In this document: piece after piece, positions 8,161 to 16,289 of the stretch
How the letters are laid out: every line of letters starts with the position of its first letter
Numbering within the stretch: the stretch's first letter is position 1
Source: Natrinema salsiterrestre
GTDB lineage: Archaea > Halobacteriota > Halobacteria > Halobacteriales > Natrialbaceae
Length of the DNA stretch: 56,444 nt
NCBI RefSeq assembly: GCF_029502005.1
Contig: NZ_JAMQOT010000014.1
Location: forward strand, 1 to 56,444
Direction: 5' to 3'
Made by a program: the position numbers and the translations under genes
Notes under the pieces: model-generated
Seen by the model: the letters and a program-made list of their open reading frames with translations, nothing else
Database searches by the model: none
What the model was told of the DNA's origin: nothing

Positions 8161-8925
8161 TCACCGAGGCCACCAACCCGATCCCCCAGAATCCTCATCT
8201 ACACGTATGTCCTCAATCTCGCTCTCAACCTCATCTACCCGCTCCTGAACAGCGAAGAACGAGTTGCGAGCTTTGTTCATCTCCTCTGCAACCCCATCTA
8301 TGCCCTCACTGTTCTCCTGTGTCTGTTTGTGGACGTGGATGATGTTTTCCCCAAGTGTCTCAAGATCCTCGCTCAACGCGTCCACACGCGCGTCCAGACG
8401 ACTGTCACGAGCATCGATGTCTCGCTGTACCTGTGTGGATCGGAAGTCAACAAAATCGACCATGTCCTCGTGGGAGACCCCGCCTGCACCCTTGCTGCGG
8501 ATCTCGTCCAGTTTCTCCTCTATTTTTTCGTTCTCTTGCTTCACCTGATACAGTTTCTTTCGATAGTTTTGAACGCTGTTTTTCGCGCTCTCCGACTCGC
8601 GCTGAGCCTCGAGCACCCGTTCGGAAACTTCGTCAAGCGTCGTCGGACGTTCCAACTCATCGCGCTTATCCTCAACCCACATCGTGCCGGACGTGGTGAG
8701 AGAATAATACGGGCCATCCCCTATTCGGTCACCCTGCTCCTTTTGCACGAAGTCCGCGGGGATTAGGTGTTTGTTCAATCGTGTGTGTGTCTTCCCACGG
8801 TTCACCCCAAACTCCCTCGCGAGTTCCGCGTTTGACAAAGGCTGATCTTGATCGGCGAGTGCGATCAGGATTTTCTGGCTGAGCGAGTCAACACGATTTT
8901 CTCCAAAGTTGTATACTTTATTCAT
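8161..8925 (-). CDS. Winged-HTH protein with long coiled coil
   Basis: The chosen start at 8925 is the ATG about 25 bases after an AT-rich TATA box (TATATAAATTTA on the minus strand), which gives 254 residues. Residues 10-80 form a MarR-like winged helix (QKILIALADQDQPLSNAELA, REFGVNRG). The rest, from about residue 95, is dominated by heptad-rich charged sequence predicted as coiled coil, ending in a short Gly/Trp tail. The gene is upstream of, and in the same direction as, the restriction-methylation gene, with a palindrome between them. It may be a controller of that operon, or a structural or sensor defence component. The family is not identified. Confidence 0.6.
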   Translation of the reverse strand: MNKVYNFGENRVDSLSQKILIALADQDQPLSNAELAREFGVNRGKTHTRLNKHLIPADFVQKEQGDRIGDGPYYSLTTSGTMWVEDKRDELERPTTLDEVSERVLEAQRESESAKNSVQNYRKKLYQVKQENEKIEEKLDEIRSKGAGGVSHEDMVDFVDFRSTQVQRDIDARDSRLDARVDALSEDLETLGENIIHVHKQTQENSEGIDGVAEEMNKARNSFFAVQERVDEVESEIEDIRVDEDSGGSGWWPR

Positions 8926-9272
8926 TATATTAAATTTATATATCTCTCCCGTTAAAGTGTAATGGTCATGTAACGCAACCGACACCCATTATAACGGGTC
9001 CCTTGTCTATTGACAGACAGGACCCTCTGAAAAAGAAGAGAGATCCCCCTCGATCTCGAGCGAGGGAGAACCCCACTGGAAACGAAGGGGTGCCCACAGG
9101 AGAGCAGAGAAGAAGAGTCTCGAGAAGAAGGATCTTCTCGGTTGATGCCCGGGGGCTCGAGCAAAGCGAAACCAAAACACAAACTCCACTCGAGTAGAGT
9201 GCAGAGGAAAGAGAAGAAGGGAAGGGGACCCAGCCCACGGGAGGTCGGACGCCACAGCGCCCCCCTACGGGC
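8926..9272. other. Purine-rich intergenic region with several hairpins
   Basis: No convincing gene. 8926-8950 holds the TATA box of the HTH gene. From about 9030 to 9225 the plus strand is strongly purine-rich. It contains several short inverted repeats: CCCTCG/CGAGGG near 9048-9066, GAGAAG/CTTCTC near 9120-9138, and CACTC/GAGTG near 9187-9201. It separates the defence operon from the replicon operon and could hold a terminator or a replication-related region. Confidence 0.3.
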
Positions 9273-10838
9273 TCACATAATGCCTGCGTGGGTCAGGTCG
9301 CTTGAGGACGTGTCGTCGTACATCGCCCGCACGAAGTCGTATAATCCCTTCTCGATGTCGTCGCCATCGTTCAGATTCTCGGATTTGGCGACCCCGACAA
9401 GAGCTTGTTTGGGTGGCTTCCAATCAGATTTGAACGCATCGTAGTTATCACGGGCGTCCATGCAAAGCTTCGCAAACTCGATGTCCGACAGTTGCTTCAG
9501 CGATTCCTTTCCAGAGTCCTCGCAACTGATGTAACCTTCACAGACGGCGACGAGATGGAGTGCGTTGCCTCCAGAGCCATGCCCATTGTGATAACAACGC
9601 CACATCTGGCCGTCACCTGTGACTGCGATATTGTTCTTCCTCGAATTGGCACCGTGTTCGGGATGGCCACCACGATACTCAGTGCCGACTTTGTGCGAAT
9701 CGATAATCATCTGCGAGCAGTCCGCACTATAGTACTTCGACCGCTTACCCGACGATCCAGAAAAGTCGCTAGACTCAGACTTCCGCGCGTGTTCTTGCGC
9801 GTATTCGTCGGCTGTCTTCTCCCACTCGTGATACTCGTCGAGGATCTCCTCGACAACTTCATCCGCGCGTGCAACGTCGTTCGGCAACTTTCCGATAAAG
9901 TCGCCGGTCATCGCCGCGAAGCGGCTAACCTGATAAATCTCGACTTCAGGCTCGTCATCAAGGGCGTCAATCCCGTCGGAGTTGAGCGGCTCGTCCAGTT
10001 TGGTCATCGGGAGGGGGTCCTCCACAACAACGAACGTGTGAAGCCCGGTGCCCGATGTGGAGACCTCGGTGACGCTGTTCAGGCGTTCGAGCCACTCGAT
10101 GACCTCGGGAAGGATCTCGTCAGACTCTGGGTTGCGCACGTCATCCCAATCAATGAACAGCAGAACCTTGTCGTCATCGTCGATGCTCTCTTTGGCGGCA
10201 GGGAGCAGGTAGGCGGGCGACGCTTTGCGGCCCTCGACCTTCTGCTGACACGCGGAGCAGTCGTCTCCGTCGCAGTCGCAGTCGATGTCTGGCGTATCGA
10301 GATTATCCCATAACCCGTCGTCAGTATTGAGACGGTCGGCCCAAGTGCACGCGACTTCGAAGGCACGTTCAGGTCGCTCGTCTGCATCAAGGTCAGAGTT
10401 CCATAGCGCCTTTTTGAGCCCCCGATGCGTCCACGGTGCACGTGGAGCCTTGAGTCCGCTCAGCGCGACGAGCCACTCGCTGCGAGAGGTCATATACGCG
10501 GGCCACGGTTGGTCGTCGGCGACTGTCAACACCTTAGGGAGGTCGGTCGTGCCCGTCTCGATGGGTTCCGTACGGGCGGGCTCATCATCATCATCAGCGT
10601 CGAGCGTAGCCCTATCGAGGTTAAACGTATAGCGCGCATCGTCCCCGTCGCCATGTTGCTCGAGGACGCCATCCATAACCGCTCGTTCGACTGTGCTGCG
10701 GTGGCCGAACGTTCCCCCGGCATCTGAAGCGACATCAGCGAGGGCGTTCTCGATGTCCGCAAAACGCGCGTTGAACGGGTCGTCCGCGTTTTGCCAAATG
10801 TGCTGCTTGACGGCGTCCCAGTCGATTTCGAACGTCAT
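9273..10838 (-). CDS. Archaeo-eukaryotic primase-polymerase-like replication protein
   Basis: This 521-residue protein starts at the ATG (10838) that overlaps the helicase stop as ATGA. A Zn-binding-like CDCDGDDCSAC stretch precedes the catalytic region. AEP-type motifs are present: acidic FIDWDD, then STSGTGLH (sxH-like), then EIYQVSRFAAMTGDF (Arg of motif III). A C-terminal segment with HPEHGANSRK...WRCYHNGHGSGGNALHL resembles a CHC2-type primase zinc finger. Together with the adjacent SF1 helicase this is a primer-synthesis and replication module of a plasmid or virus. The motif reading is by eye; a plasmid Rep role is the main alternative wording. Confidence 0.7.
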   Translation of the reverse strand: MTFEIDWDAVKQHIWQNADDPFNARFADIENALADVASDAGGTFGHRSTVERAVMDGVLEQHGDGDDARYTFNLDRATLDADDDDEPARTEPIETGTTDLPKVLTVADDQPWPAYMTSRSEWLVALSGLKAPRAPWTHRGLKKALWNSDLDADERPERAFEVACTWADRLNTDDGLWDNLDTPDIDCDCDGDDCSACQQKVEGRKASPAYLLPAAKESIDDDDKVLLFIDWDDVRNPESDEILPEVIEWLERLNSVTEVSTSGTGLHTFVVVEDPLPMTKLDEPLNSDGIDALDDEPEVEIYQVSRFAAMTGDFIGKLPNDVARADEVVEEILDEYHEWEKTADEYAQEHARKSESSDFSGSSGKRSKYYSADCSQMIIDSHKVGTEYRGGHPEHGANSRKNNIAVTGDGQMWRCYHNGHGSGGNALHLVAVCEGYISCEDSGKESLKQLSDIEFAKLCMDARDNYDAFKSDWKPPKQALVGVAKSENLNDGDDIEKGLYDFVRAMYDDTSSSDLTHAGIM

Positions 10839-12640
10839 TCTGTCATCACACCCGCTGCAGGGAGATACTCGTCCATGAAGGGGAATGCACCTCGCACAAC
10901 GACCGTCTGCTCTTTCGCGCGTGTCAGTGCGACATACCACACGCGGTCCTCATTGATCGACATCTTGAGATTGGATCGAGTTTCGCTTGCGATGCGGTTG
11001 GTGATCCCATCGTAGACAAATACCCGGTCTGCCTCCGCGCCTTTGCTGGCATGGATCGTGCGCAGGATCGGTGTATTTTCGAGCCCGTGGTCTTCTTTGC
11101 CGATTTCGACGCCGACAGTGGGTTCATCATTGTAGCTTAGTGCGTTCGTGATGACATCCCGGGGGAGTGCATCCTCACCCTGTCGCTCGGCTAACATTGT
11201 AACTGAAACTGGCCCGTTTGTGTAGTGGGACCAGAACGTGTCGTTAACGAGGGGATTGAGTTTGCTGATATGAACAGTATGCCCATCTCGAGACCACTCA
11301 GTAGCCATTGCTTTCACGACAGACCGATCATAGTCGAGCGTCTCGGAGCGTGCGTAGTTGAGAAGTTGCACTGCCTCTTTCCCGTTGAGCTTGAGATCGT
11401 CGTCTGGTGTAGCCCCTTCGAGACGCTTGAGTACGTTGTACAGGTGGCGACGGCGGTCATAGTACTGCCAGCATCCAACTGTATTCTTTTGCGCACGGAA
11501 TATGATCCCTGTGCGCTTGAGCCCGCTCGCGATTGCTTCCTGCTCAAATCGCGCACGTGTTAGATACATTAATGTTTCATCTTCCCCGACGTACTCCTCG
11601 TAGAGCATGTCAGGGGTGCCATACTGCCCTATGGGCGAGGACCATTCGCTAGTTGCGTCGTTGTGTCTGAATCGTGGCGCGTTTACAATCTCGATAGCGT
11701 CCTCGTTGTCTTCACAGTCGAACGTGGGGTTATGTGGCGTATGGTATCCATGCAGGACATTTGCCGCCGCATCCCACAGGGATGGGGGAACGCGGTGTGT
11801 TGTGTCGAGTTGAATTTCTGGGAGGTCGACCTTGTTGTAGTGTTCTGGGCTCGCACCATCGTGGAGATTCACAACCTGCTGCGGGTCCCCAAGGATGATC
11901 GCGATCTCGGCGGAGTCGATCCACATCTGTCCGAGTTCGTGGAGTAATGGGTAAACATCGTGATACTCGTCGAAGACGAGGACGGGTACACCGGGTGTGA
12001 TGTTGTGCTCAATTGCACGTTCGATGTACTCGAAGTAGTTGAAGAGTTTATTCGACTCTTTGTACCCGTCCCACGCCCGTTCGAACTCAACGAGATCAGG
12101 ATGGCTGGGCCAGCTTCGTCGCAGATCCTCGATCATCGGACACTGCTCTGCATTGATCATCTCAAGCTGGTTGTGCTTGAGCCATTTGTAGACACTAAAC
12201 AGCAGTGCAGCCCGATCTTCGTTACTATTCGAGTTCACGACATAGGGGACGCGGTACTCGGACTGCATGAAATCATTATAGTCCTGCCAGTTAGGAGTTT
12301 CACGCCCATCGAAGTGGTCACTCTGCAACCGCCGACATGCAGCATGGACTGTAGCGACCAGTTCAGTATCGCCAGATTTGGGGTGCTGTGCTTCCTCATC
12401 GTCGATGATATCCCACTCTGTCTCTGCCATCCGATCAATTAGATCCTCTGCAAGGGCGCGACGATATGTGATCCAACACAGTTCACGTGGGAGTTCGTAG
12501 TCGTGATCGGCGTCGAGTACTTGCACTCTGCACAGGCCTTGCGACGATTTGCCCGTCCCGGGTGGCCCATTGATCTTCACACTTTCATCAACTGGCACTT
12601 CGTCGCGACCAACGATGGGGAACCGTGGGATATCAGTCAT
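10835..12640 (-). CDS. SF1 (UvrD/Rep-like) DNA helicase
   Basis: This 601-residue protein has Walker A GPPGTGKS at residues 25-32 and Walker B VLVFDEYHD. Further helicase motifs are ILGDPQQVV (motif III), TTHRVP (motif IV region), TIHASKGAEADRVFVYDG (motif V) and VWYVALTRAKEQ (motif VI with its Arg). It unwinds DNA using ATP. The start at 12640 overlaps the preceding gene's end by 8 bases, and its own stop overlaps the primase-like start by 4. The three genes are therefore translationally coupled, as expected for a replicon module. Confidence 0.85.
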   Translation of the reverse strand: MTDIPRFPIVGRDEVPVDESVKINGPPGTGKSSQGLCRVQVLDADHDYELPRELCWITYRRALAEDLIDRMAETEWDIIDDEEAQHPKSGDTELVATVHAACRRLQSDHFDGRETPNWQDYNDFMQSEYRVPYVVNSNSNEDRAALLFSVYKWLKHNQLEMINAEQCPMIEDLRRSWPSHPDLVEFERAWDGYKESNKLFNYFEYIERAIEHNITPGVPVLVFDEYHDVYPLLHELGQMWIDSAEIAIILGDPQQVVNLHDGASPEHYNKVDLPEIQLDTTHRVPPSLWDAAANVLHGYHTPHNPTFDCEDNEDAIEIVNAPRFRHNDATSEWSSPIGQYGTPDMLYEEYVGEDETLMYLTRARFEQEAIASGLKRTGIIFRAQKNTVGCWQYYDRRRHLYNVLKRLEGATPDDDLKLNGKEAVQLLNYARSETLDYDRSVVKAMATEWSRDGHTVHISKLNPLVNDTFWSHYTNGPVSVTMLAERQGEDALPRDVITNALSYNDEPTVGVEIGKEDHGLENTPILRTIHASKGAEADRVFVYDGITNRIASETRSNLKMSINEDRVWYVALTRAKEQTVVVRGAFPFMDEYLPAAGVMTE

Positions 12641-13550
12641 CGGAGTCCCCTCCGTCGAAATCGGCAAAGTCGCGGTCAAGCTGCCAGAACCGCATTTGTG
12701 TGCTTGCAGCGTCCTTGACCTCGGACTGTCGCGGCCCGCGTTGGTTGCGGTTGTCCATTTCACGGGCGAGGTCCTGCATGTCGATCTCGTAATCAGTGAC
12801 AATGAACTGGATTATTTTGTTCGGAATCCACACGTAATCCGCGTCTTCATCTGGCAGGTATATCTGCCGGGATGTAGCCGCGTCGTCGATCTCGCTCATC
12901 ACTTCTCGGCGATTGAGGTCTGCCTGCAGGTCCTCAATTGCGAGGGTTCGTTCGCCAGTTTCTTCGCGTTCTACCTTGTTCTCGCGAATAAACAGGCGCA
13001 CGTAGAGATACCATGCGAGGTCACATGCATCGGAGGTCTCGCGGGCGACGACATACTCCGATACGTCGTGGATTTCGTCTGCGAAGTGATTGAGAGCGTT
13101 GTGCTGTCGTACCGTCTCCACGCGTTCTCCCGTATCTAGGACCCATGTATAACGTGCGTCTGCGCTCGCATCAGTAGGCACATGTTTGATGACTTTTTCA
13201 ACGTGGTCATCAAGGAACACGTCTAGTGGGATCACAGTGGGTGACTCGTCGCCCCCGGAATCTTCGTCACCGACATCACTCTCGAGATCGGCGAGAGTGT
13301 CCGCGAACGTTTCCTCGAGAGTGGACTTTTTCACTGTCGCGTTCCCAGCGTAACTCTTGAGTAGCGCGTCGATTGTCGTGCGCTCTGTGTTCCCTGCATG
13401 GAAACACTCAGCGAGCGCGACTGCGAAGTTATTCGCGAGGCGGCCCATCTCTGCTGGGTTATTGTCAGTGTCCTCTAACTTCGCATTGTATTCTTGCCAA
13501 ATACTTTTAGCATCGGTACTTCCATTCTCGTTGGGTGTCGTTGAACTCAT
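12633..13550 (-). CDS. Unknown first gene of the replicon operon
   Basis: This 305-residue acidic protein has no recognised domain. The N-terminal third looks helical. A highly acidic linker lies at about residues 88-105. The C-terminal half has YLPDEDADYVWIPNKIIQFI and a run of charged helices. It leads the operon helicase-primase, overlapping the helicase gene by 8 bases. A TATA-like CATATATCAATAC lies about 20-25 bases before the ATG, so the message is probably leaderless. A role in replication initiation, copy control or partition is plausible from position only. Confidence 0.55.
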   Translation of the reverse strand: MSSTTPNENGSTDAKSIWQEYNAKLEDTDNNPAEMGRLANNFAVALAECFHAGNTERTTIDALLKSYAGNATVKKSTLEETFADTLADLESDVGDEDSGGDESPTVIPLDVFLDDHVEKVIKHVPTDASADARYTWVLDTGERVETVRQHNALNHFADEIHDVSEYVVARETSDACDLAWYLYVRLFIRENKVEREETGERTLAIEDLQADLNRREVMSEIDDAATSRQIYLPDEDADYVWIPNKIIQFIVTDYEIDMQDLAREMDNRNQRGPRQSEVKDAASTQMRFWQLDRDFADFDGGDSDD

Positions 13551-13580
13551 GGTTTTGTATTGATATATGTTGTGTTCGTG

Positions 13581-13665
13581 ACACCCGTGGTATCCCTTGA
13601 ATCAGTAAATATTAGGAGTCAGACATCCAAAAGACACCTGACCCCGTTGCGCAGACCACGGGTGT
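13581..13665. repeat. 11-bp inverted repeat upstream of the replicon operon
   Basis: ACACCCGTGGT (13581-13591) and ACCACGGGTGT (13655-13665) are perfect inverted copies 63 bases apart. Between them lie an AT-rich stretch (CAGTAAATATTAGG) and a smaller GTCAG/CTGAC pair. The element begins 31 bases upstream of the operon's first start codon. Long inverted repeats next to rep genes are typical of haloarchaeal plasmid and viral origins. An operator is the alternative. Confidence 0.45.
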
Positions 13666-13678
13666 TCCAAACCTTTCA

Positions 13679-13703
13679 CCGCGACTGGCTCCAACAGTCG
13701 CGG
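13679..13703 (-). terminator. Hairpin after the AbrB-like gene
   Basis: CCGCGACT (13679-13686) and AGTCGCGG (13696-13703) form a perfect 8-bp stem with a 9-nt loop. It lies 9 bases after the stop of the small AbrB-like gene on the minus strand and fits a terminator. Confidence 0.45.
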
Positions 13704-13711
13704 GAAACTAT

Positions 13712-13939
13712 TCACTCGACTCGGAGACGCACCTCCAGCGATCCGTCCTCGAGTTCGACGAGGTCGTAGACGATTTCTTCAGGCTCGCCCATCTCACGCC
13801 AGTGATCTGCCGCGAGCCGCATCTGTCCTCGATCTCCGACTGTCTTTCTCGTCCGTTCAATCAGGCCATCTTTCCCGACCATGCAACAATTATCCGAATA
13901 TGTTGCCATAAGTGTTGTGACCGAAGGATTCCAAACCAA
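13712..13939 (-). CDS. Small AbrB/SpoVT-like protein
   Basis: Up to 75 residues. TVGDRGQMRLAADHWREMG followed by alternating charged and hydrophobic strands (IVYDLVELEDGSLEVRLRVE) resembles the swapped-hairpin AbrB fold, in which the signature is GDRGQxxIPxxxR. AbrB-like proteins bind DNA as dimers and often act as antitoxins or transition regulators. Internal ATGs at 13909 and 13882 are also possible starts. The gene lies between the replicon operon and the right integrase, a common place for an element's regulator. Confidence 0.5.
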   Translation of the reverse strand: MVWNPSVTTLMATYSDNCCMVGKDGLIERTRKTVGDRGQMRLAADHWREMGEPEEIVYDLVELEDGSLEVRLRVE

Positions 13940-14312
13940 CCTATTTGAATCTATAGGATAATTGCTTTAGGATGTGGAATTTAGTAGACCTCAGATACAG
14001 TAGTTGGGGCAAAATCCACTCTATCAATTCATCTCGAGTGGTAGCTACCACGAAGGTGTGCTTTTCTCCTTTGAAGTATAACCCAAGTACATAAAATTCT
14101 CGTCTATTACGGGGTATTGTGGGGGTGGTTCTCTCTGTGTCCTTCAGAAAGACAGAGTACTCCCCCCTGAAACCCCGTTACAACAAGCGCACGCGTAGTG
14201 ATTGAAGGATATAAATAAGTGTCGGGAGTAGGACAATTGACTGGTGTAGTAATGTGGTAATGTATCGGCGTTCGCCCCAGCGCCATTATTCTCTTCCTCC
14301 GATGGTTTTCGT
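13940..14312. other. Intergenic region with a perfect 14-bp palindrome
   Basis: No gene recognised. GTGGTAGCTACCAC at 14038-14051 is a perfect palindrome and a candidate operator. A TATA-like GATATAAATA lies at about 14208-14217 with no convincing start codon about 27 bases on. A weaker CATTATTCT lies about 27 bases before the small zinc-finger gene. Confidence 0.35.
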
Positions 14313-14471
14313 ATGTCAATTGATAAACGGAAGGAGAGGCTCATTGAGAGATATTATGTGTCTTGCGATGACGATCCCGGGTTCTTTAGATGCAAGCGAT
14401 GTGGGAGGAAAGTGTATTTCGGAGAGTCGCGGCAGGATGATCTCCTGCGGCACGAGGCCGAGCGTCATTGA
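14313..14471 (+). CDS. 52-aa C2H2-type zinc-finger protein
   Basis: An ATG at 14313 opens a 52-residue frame ending TGA at 14469-14471. It encodes a basic N-terminus (MSIDKRKERLIERYY), then FRCKRCGRKVYF, then LLRHEAERH at the C-terminus. CxxC followed about 18-20 residues later by HxxxxH matches a classical C2H2 finger. This is the only ATG in frame after the upstream stop. The gene converges with the integrase, leaving 3 bases between stops. Small zinc-finger proteins of this kind are frequent in haloarchaeal viruses and plasmids, where they are likely regulators. Confidence 0.6.
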   Translation: MSIDKRKERLIERYYVSCDDDPGFFRCKRCGRKVYFGESRQDDLLRHEAERH

Positions 14472-14474
14472 CGC

Positions 14475-15461
14475 TCAGATATTGTCTAAGTGGTCGCGTC
14501 GTTGTTCCATTTTCTCGCGCTCAGTCCTGCGGTCGTAATGTTGGTCCAGCACGTCGGTACTGACGTTTGCGCGGTCACTGACAACTGTTTCTGGCATCTC
14601 GTTCCTGAGGAAGTGCGTGATGCTGCCGCGTCGGAAGGCGTGTGCGGCGACAGATGACGGGCATTCGTAGCTGTAGTTGTCGTTGCATGCGGCTTTGCAC
14701 TCGTCTGTATCGCGATTATGGGGGCACTCGTCGCTATGCCAGCATGGTCTGGTCAGCCTGTAACACCAGCCCCTGACTGTGTTACGGGAAATTCGCCCCG
14801 CTTTGGTTGTCAATAGTGGGTCTCGTCCGTGTTCATCGGTGACTTCGCACCGTTTTTCAGTGATGTATTCGTCGAGTACCCGGCATGTCTCGTCACTGAG
14901 CGCGATCATGCGCTCTCCTTCATTTTGATTCTTAAGCGTGGTTCCGCGCTCGGGCCTATGCTCAACGGTCAGGTATTGTTCGCCAGAGTTGTAGTCGTCG
15001 AGATCGAGACTGCGGACGGCCCCAGTTCTCATTGAGGTCCGCCACAGAAGTAGGATAAGCGCGTGAGAACGTGACGCGAATTCATAGCGATCTAATCGCT
15101 CGAGAATTGCATGTGCAACATCTGCTGTTACTTCGTCGTCGCGCACGTTTTCCTTGCCTCGAAGTGTGGGACTGTCTGCAACGTCGACTAGGCCTTCATC
15201 GACTACGTCGAGACGGGTCATATATCTCAGAAATCCTCGAAATGTATCGATGTGGGACTTCAGTGTGGGCTTCGCTAGTCCCTGTTTGCGGAGGTGTTGC
15301 TTGAACTCGTGCACATCTTGTTTTGTGAGTTCAGATATGCTTCGCTCTCCCCACCAGTCTTCAAATTTCGCGAGTCGGTACTGGTAGGATTGTACTGTTG
15401 TATGCGCACAGTCGGCTTCTCGGTGGTCGAGGTAGATCGTGGTGGCTTGGTCTGGCATCAT
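14475..15461 (-). CDS. XerC/D-type tyrosine integrase
   Basis: This 328-residue integrase has both domains. An N-terminal SAM-like DNA-binding domain spans about residues 5-85 (TVQSYQYRLAKFEDWWGE, LTKQDVHEFKQHL). The catalytic domain follows: Arg I in MRTGAVRSLDLDD, the HxxR box in AHAFRRG, and Tyr in LDQHYDRR. A cysteine-rich insert with CWHSDECPH and CKAACN may bind zinc. The second codon is also ATG (15458), so the exact start is uncertain. It faces inward from the right edge of the island, and a tRNA-like structured element starts about 120 bases upstream. It is the best candidate for the element's own integrase. Confidence 0.88.
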   Translation of the reverse strand: MMPDQATTIYLDHREADCAHTTVQSYQYRLAKFEDWWGERSISELTKQDVHEFKQHLRKQGLAKPTLKSHIDTFRGFLRYMTRLDVVDEGLVDVADSPTLRGKENVRDDEVTADVAHAILERLDRYEFASRSHALILLLWRTSMRTGAVRSLDLDDYNSGEQYLTVEHRPERGTTLKNQNEGERMIALSDETCRVLDEYITEKRCEVTDEHGRDPLLTTKAGRISRNTVRGWCYRLTRPCWHSDECPHNRDTDECKAACNDNYSYECPSSVAAHAFRRGSITHFLRNEMPETVVSDRANVSTDVLDQHYDRRTEREKMEQRRDHLDNI

Positions 15462-15584
15462 GGTTGATGGCCGAAATCCCCACCAGAGGTGTGAGCCCGT
15501 CGTGGTGCCCGAGTTATAGCCCGTAGCTCAGGCCTGTCTATGCCCGACTTCTTTCCCTGCGGTGCGGTCATCTCCGACGGTCGT

Positions 15585-15676
15585 GGGTGCGCTGAACGGA
15601 GTGAAGCGCATCAGACTGAGGTTCTCGAAACTTTGTTTCGAGGTTCTCAGGCATGGTTCAAATCCCATCGCGCCCG
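15585..15676 (+). other. tRNA-3'-end-like structured element, probable attachment site
   Basis: GGTTCAAATCCCAT followed by CGCGCCCG (to 15676) looks like a tRNA T-arm and acceptor 3' strand. GGGTGCG at 15585-15591 can pair with CGCGCCC at 15669-15675. Three hairpins lie inside: TGCGCT/AGCGCA (15588-15610), CTGAG+CTCGAAAC/GTTTCGAG+CTCAG (15616-15650), and ATGG/CCAT (15653-15668). The T-stem lacks one base and there is no proper D-arm or anticodon arm, so this is not a functional tRNA. Position beside the integrase suggests an att site derived from a tRNA gene. Confidence 0.5.
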
Positions 15677-15979
15677 TGATTCTGCGACGAACGGACGGAA
15701 GGGACCGTCGATGTTGGGAACCTCTATCGTATCTGGGTAGGAGAGTAGCGTATTGCGTCATCGTACTCGAGCGATCGAATTTTGATCAAGAGGATCGTTA
15801 CGATATTGTGAAAATCAGGATTGAATATCAACGGAGATTGTACACTCAACATGATACTGAACTTTAGCAACACTTTTTGAGCTAGGTGTATTATTTGTCA
15901 CCGTAGGCTCCCACGTATCGCCAGCAAGCCTACACCCGATAAAATAGTGAGACGCAGGCCGTCGGAGCGGCCAGCGCAA

Positions 15980-16108
15980 TCAATCACGTGGTTCATCCGA
16001 CTCGACGGCGATCGCGACCGCGACGAAGATCCATCCCACTGGATTCCCCTGTCCGATCAGGGCGATGCCGCCAGTCGCGAACGCCGCTTTGACTTTTGGA
16101 GTGATCAA
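15980..16108 (-). CDS. Possible 42-aa membrane peptide (TTG start)
   Basis: A minus-strand frame opens with TTG after an in-frame stop. It encodes LITPKVKAAFATGGIALIGQ, then a hydrophobic segment GWIFVAVAIAV and an acidic tail ESDEPRD. An AT-rich AAAATAAG lies about 27 bases upstream, which would suit a leaderless start. Codon third positions are GC-rich, like real genes here. It has one predicted membrane helix and unknown function. The TTG start and small size keep confidence low. Confidence 0.35.
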   Translation of the reverse strand: MITPKVKAAFATGGIALIGQGNPVGWIFVAVAIAVESDEPRD

Positions 16109-16269
16109 TTCTCACCCCAGTGGCATCTCTTATTTTGTGACGCAATTCATCCGTGCGTCAGTGGTCAACGACCACACAAATTACGTGTCGGCGCGGGTAC
16201 TACAATCTGTCGAGAGTGTATTTAAAAGAACGAATGAAAAAGCGCGAAGCCACACGGTGTCGGACTCCT

Positions 16270-16289
16270 CCCACGGCTTTAGCCGTGGG
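16270..16289. mobile_element. IS200/IS605-type end hairpin or remnant
   Basis: CCCACGGCT (16270-16278) and AGCCGTGGG (16281-16289) form a perfect 9-bp stem with a 2-nt loop. This CCCACGGC-type palindrome is characteristic of the right ends of haloarchaeal IS200/IS605 (OrfB) elements. No transposase remains nearby. It lies just downstream of the LVIVD gene on the minus strand and may also act as its terminator. Confidence 0.5.

Noticed and set aside
9003-9255. Overlapping open frames on both strands in the purine-rich region
   Set aside because: Low-complexity, unlikely protein sequences in several frames at once; treated as noncoding.
13920-13945. ATTCCAAACCAAC shared with the IS ends
   Set aside because: Only 13 bases match and the flanks differ; most likely chance.
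15520-15560. TAGCTCAG sequence resembling a tRNA D-arm near 15524
   Set aside because: No matching acceptor, anticodon or T-arm at tRNA spacing could be built around it.
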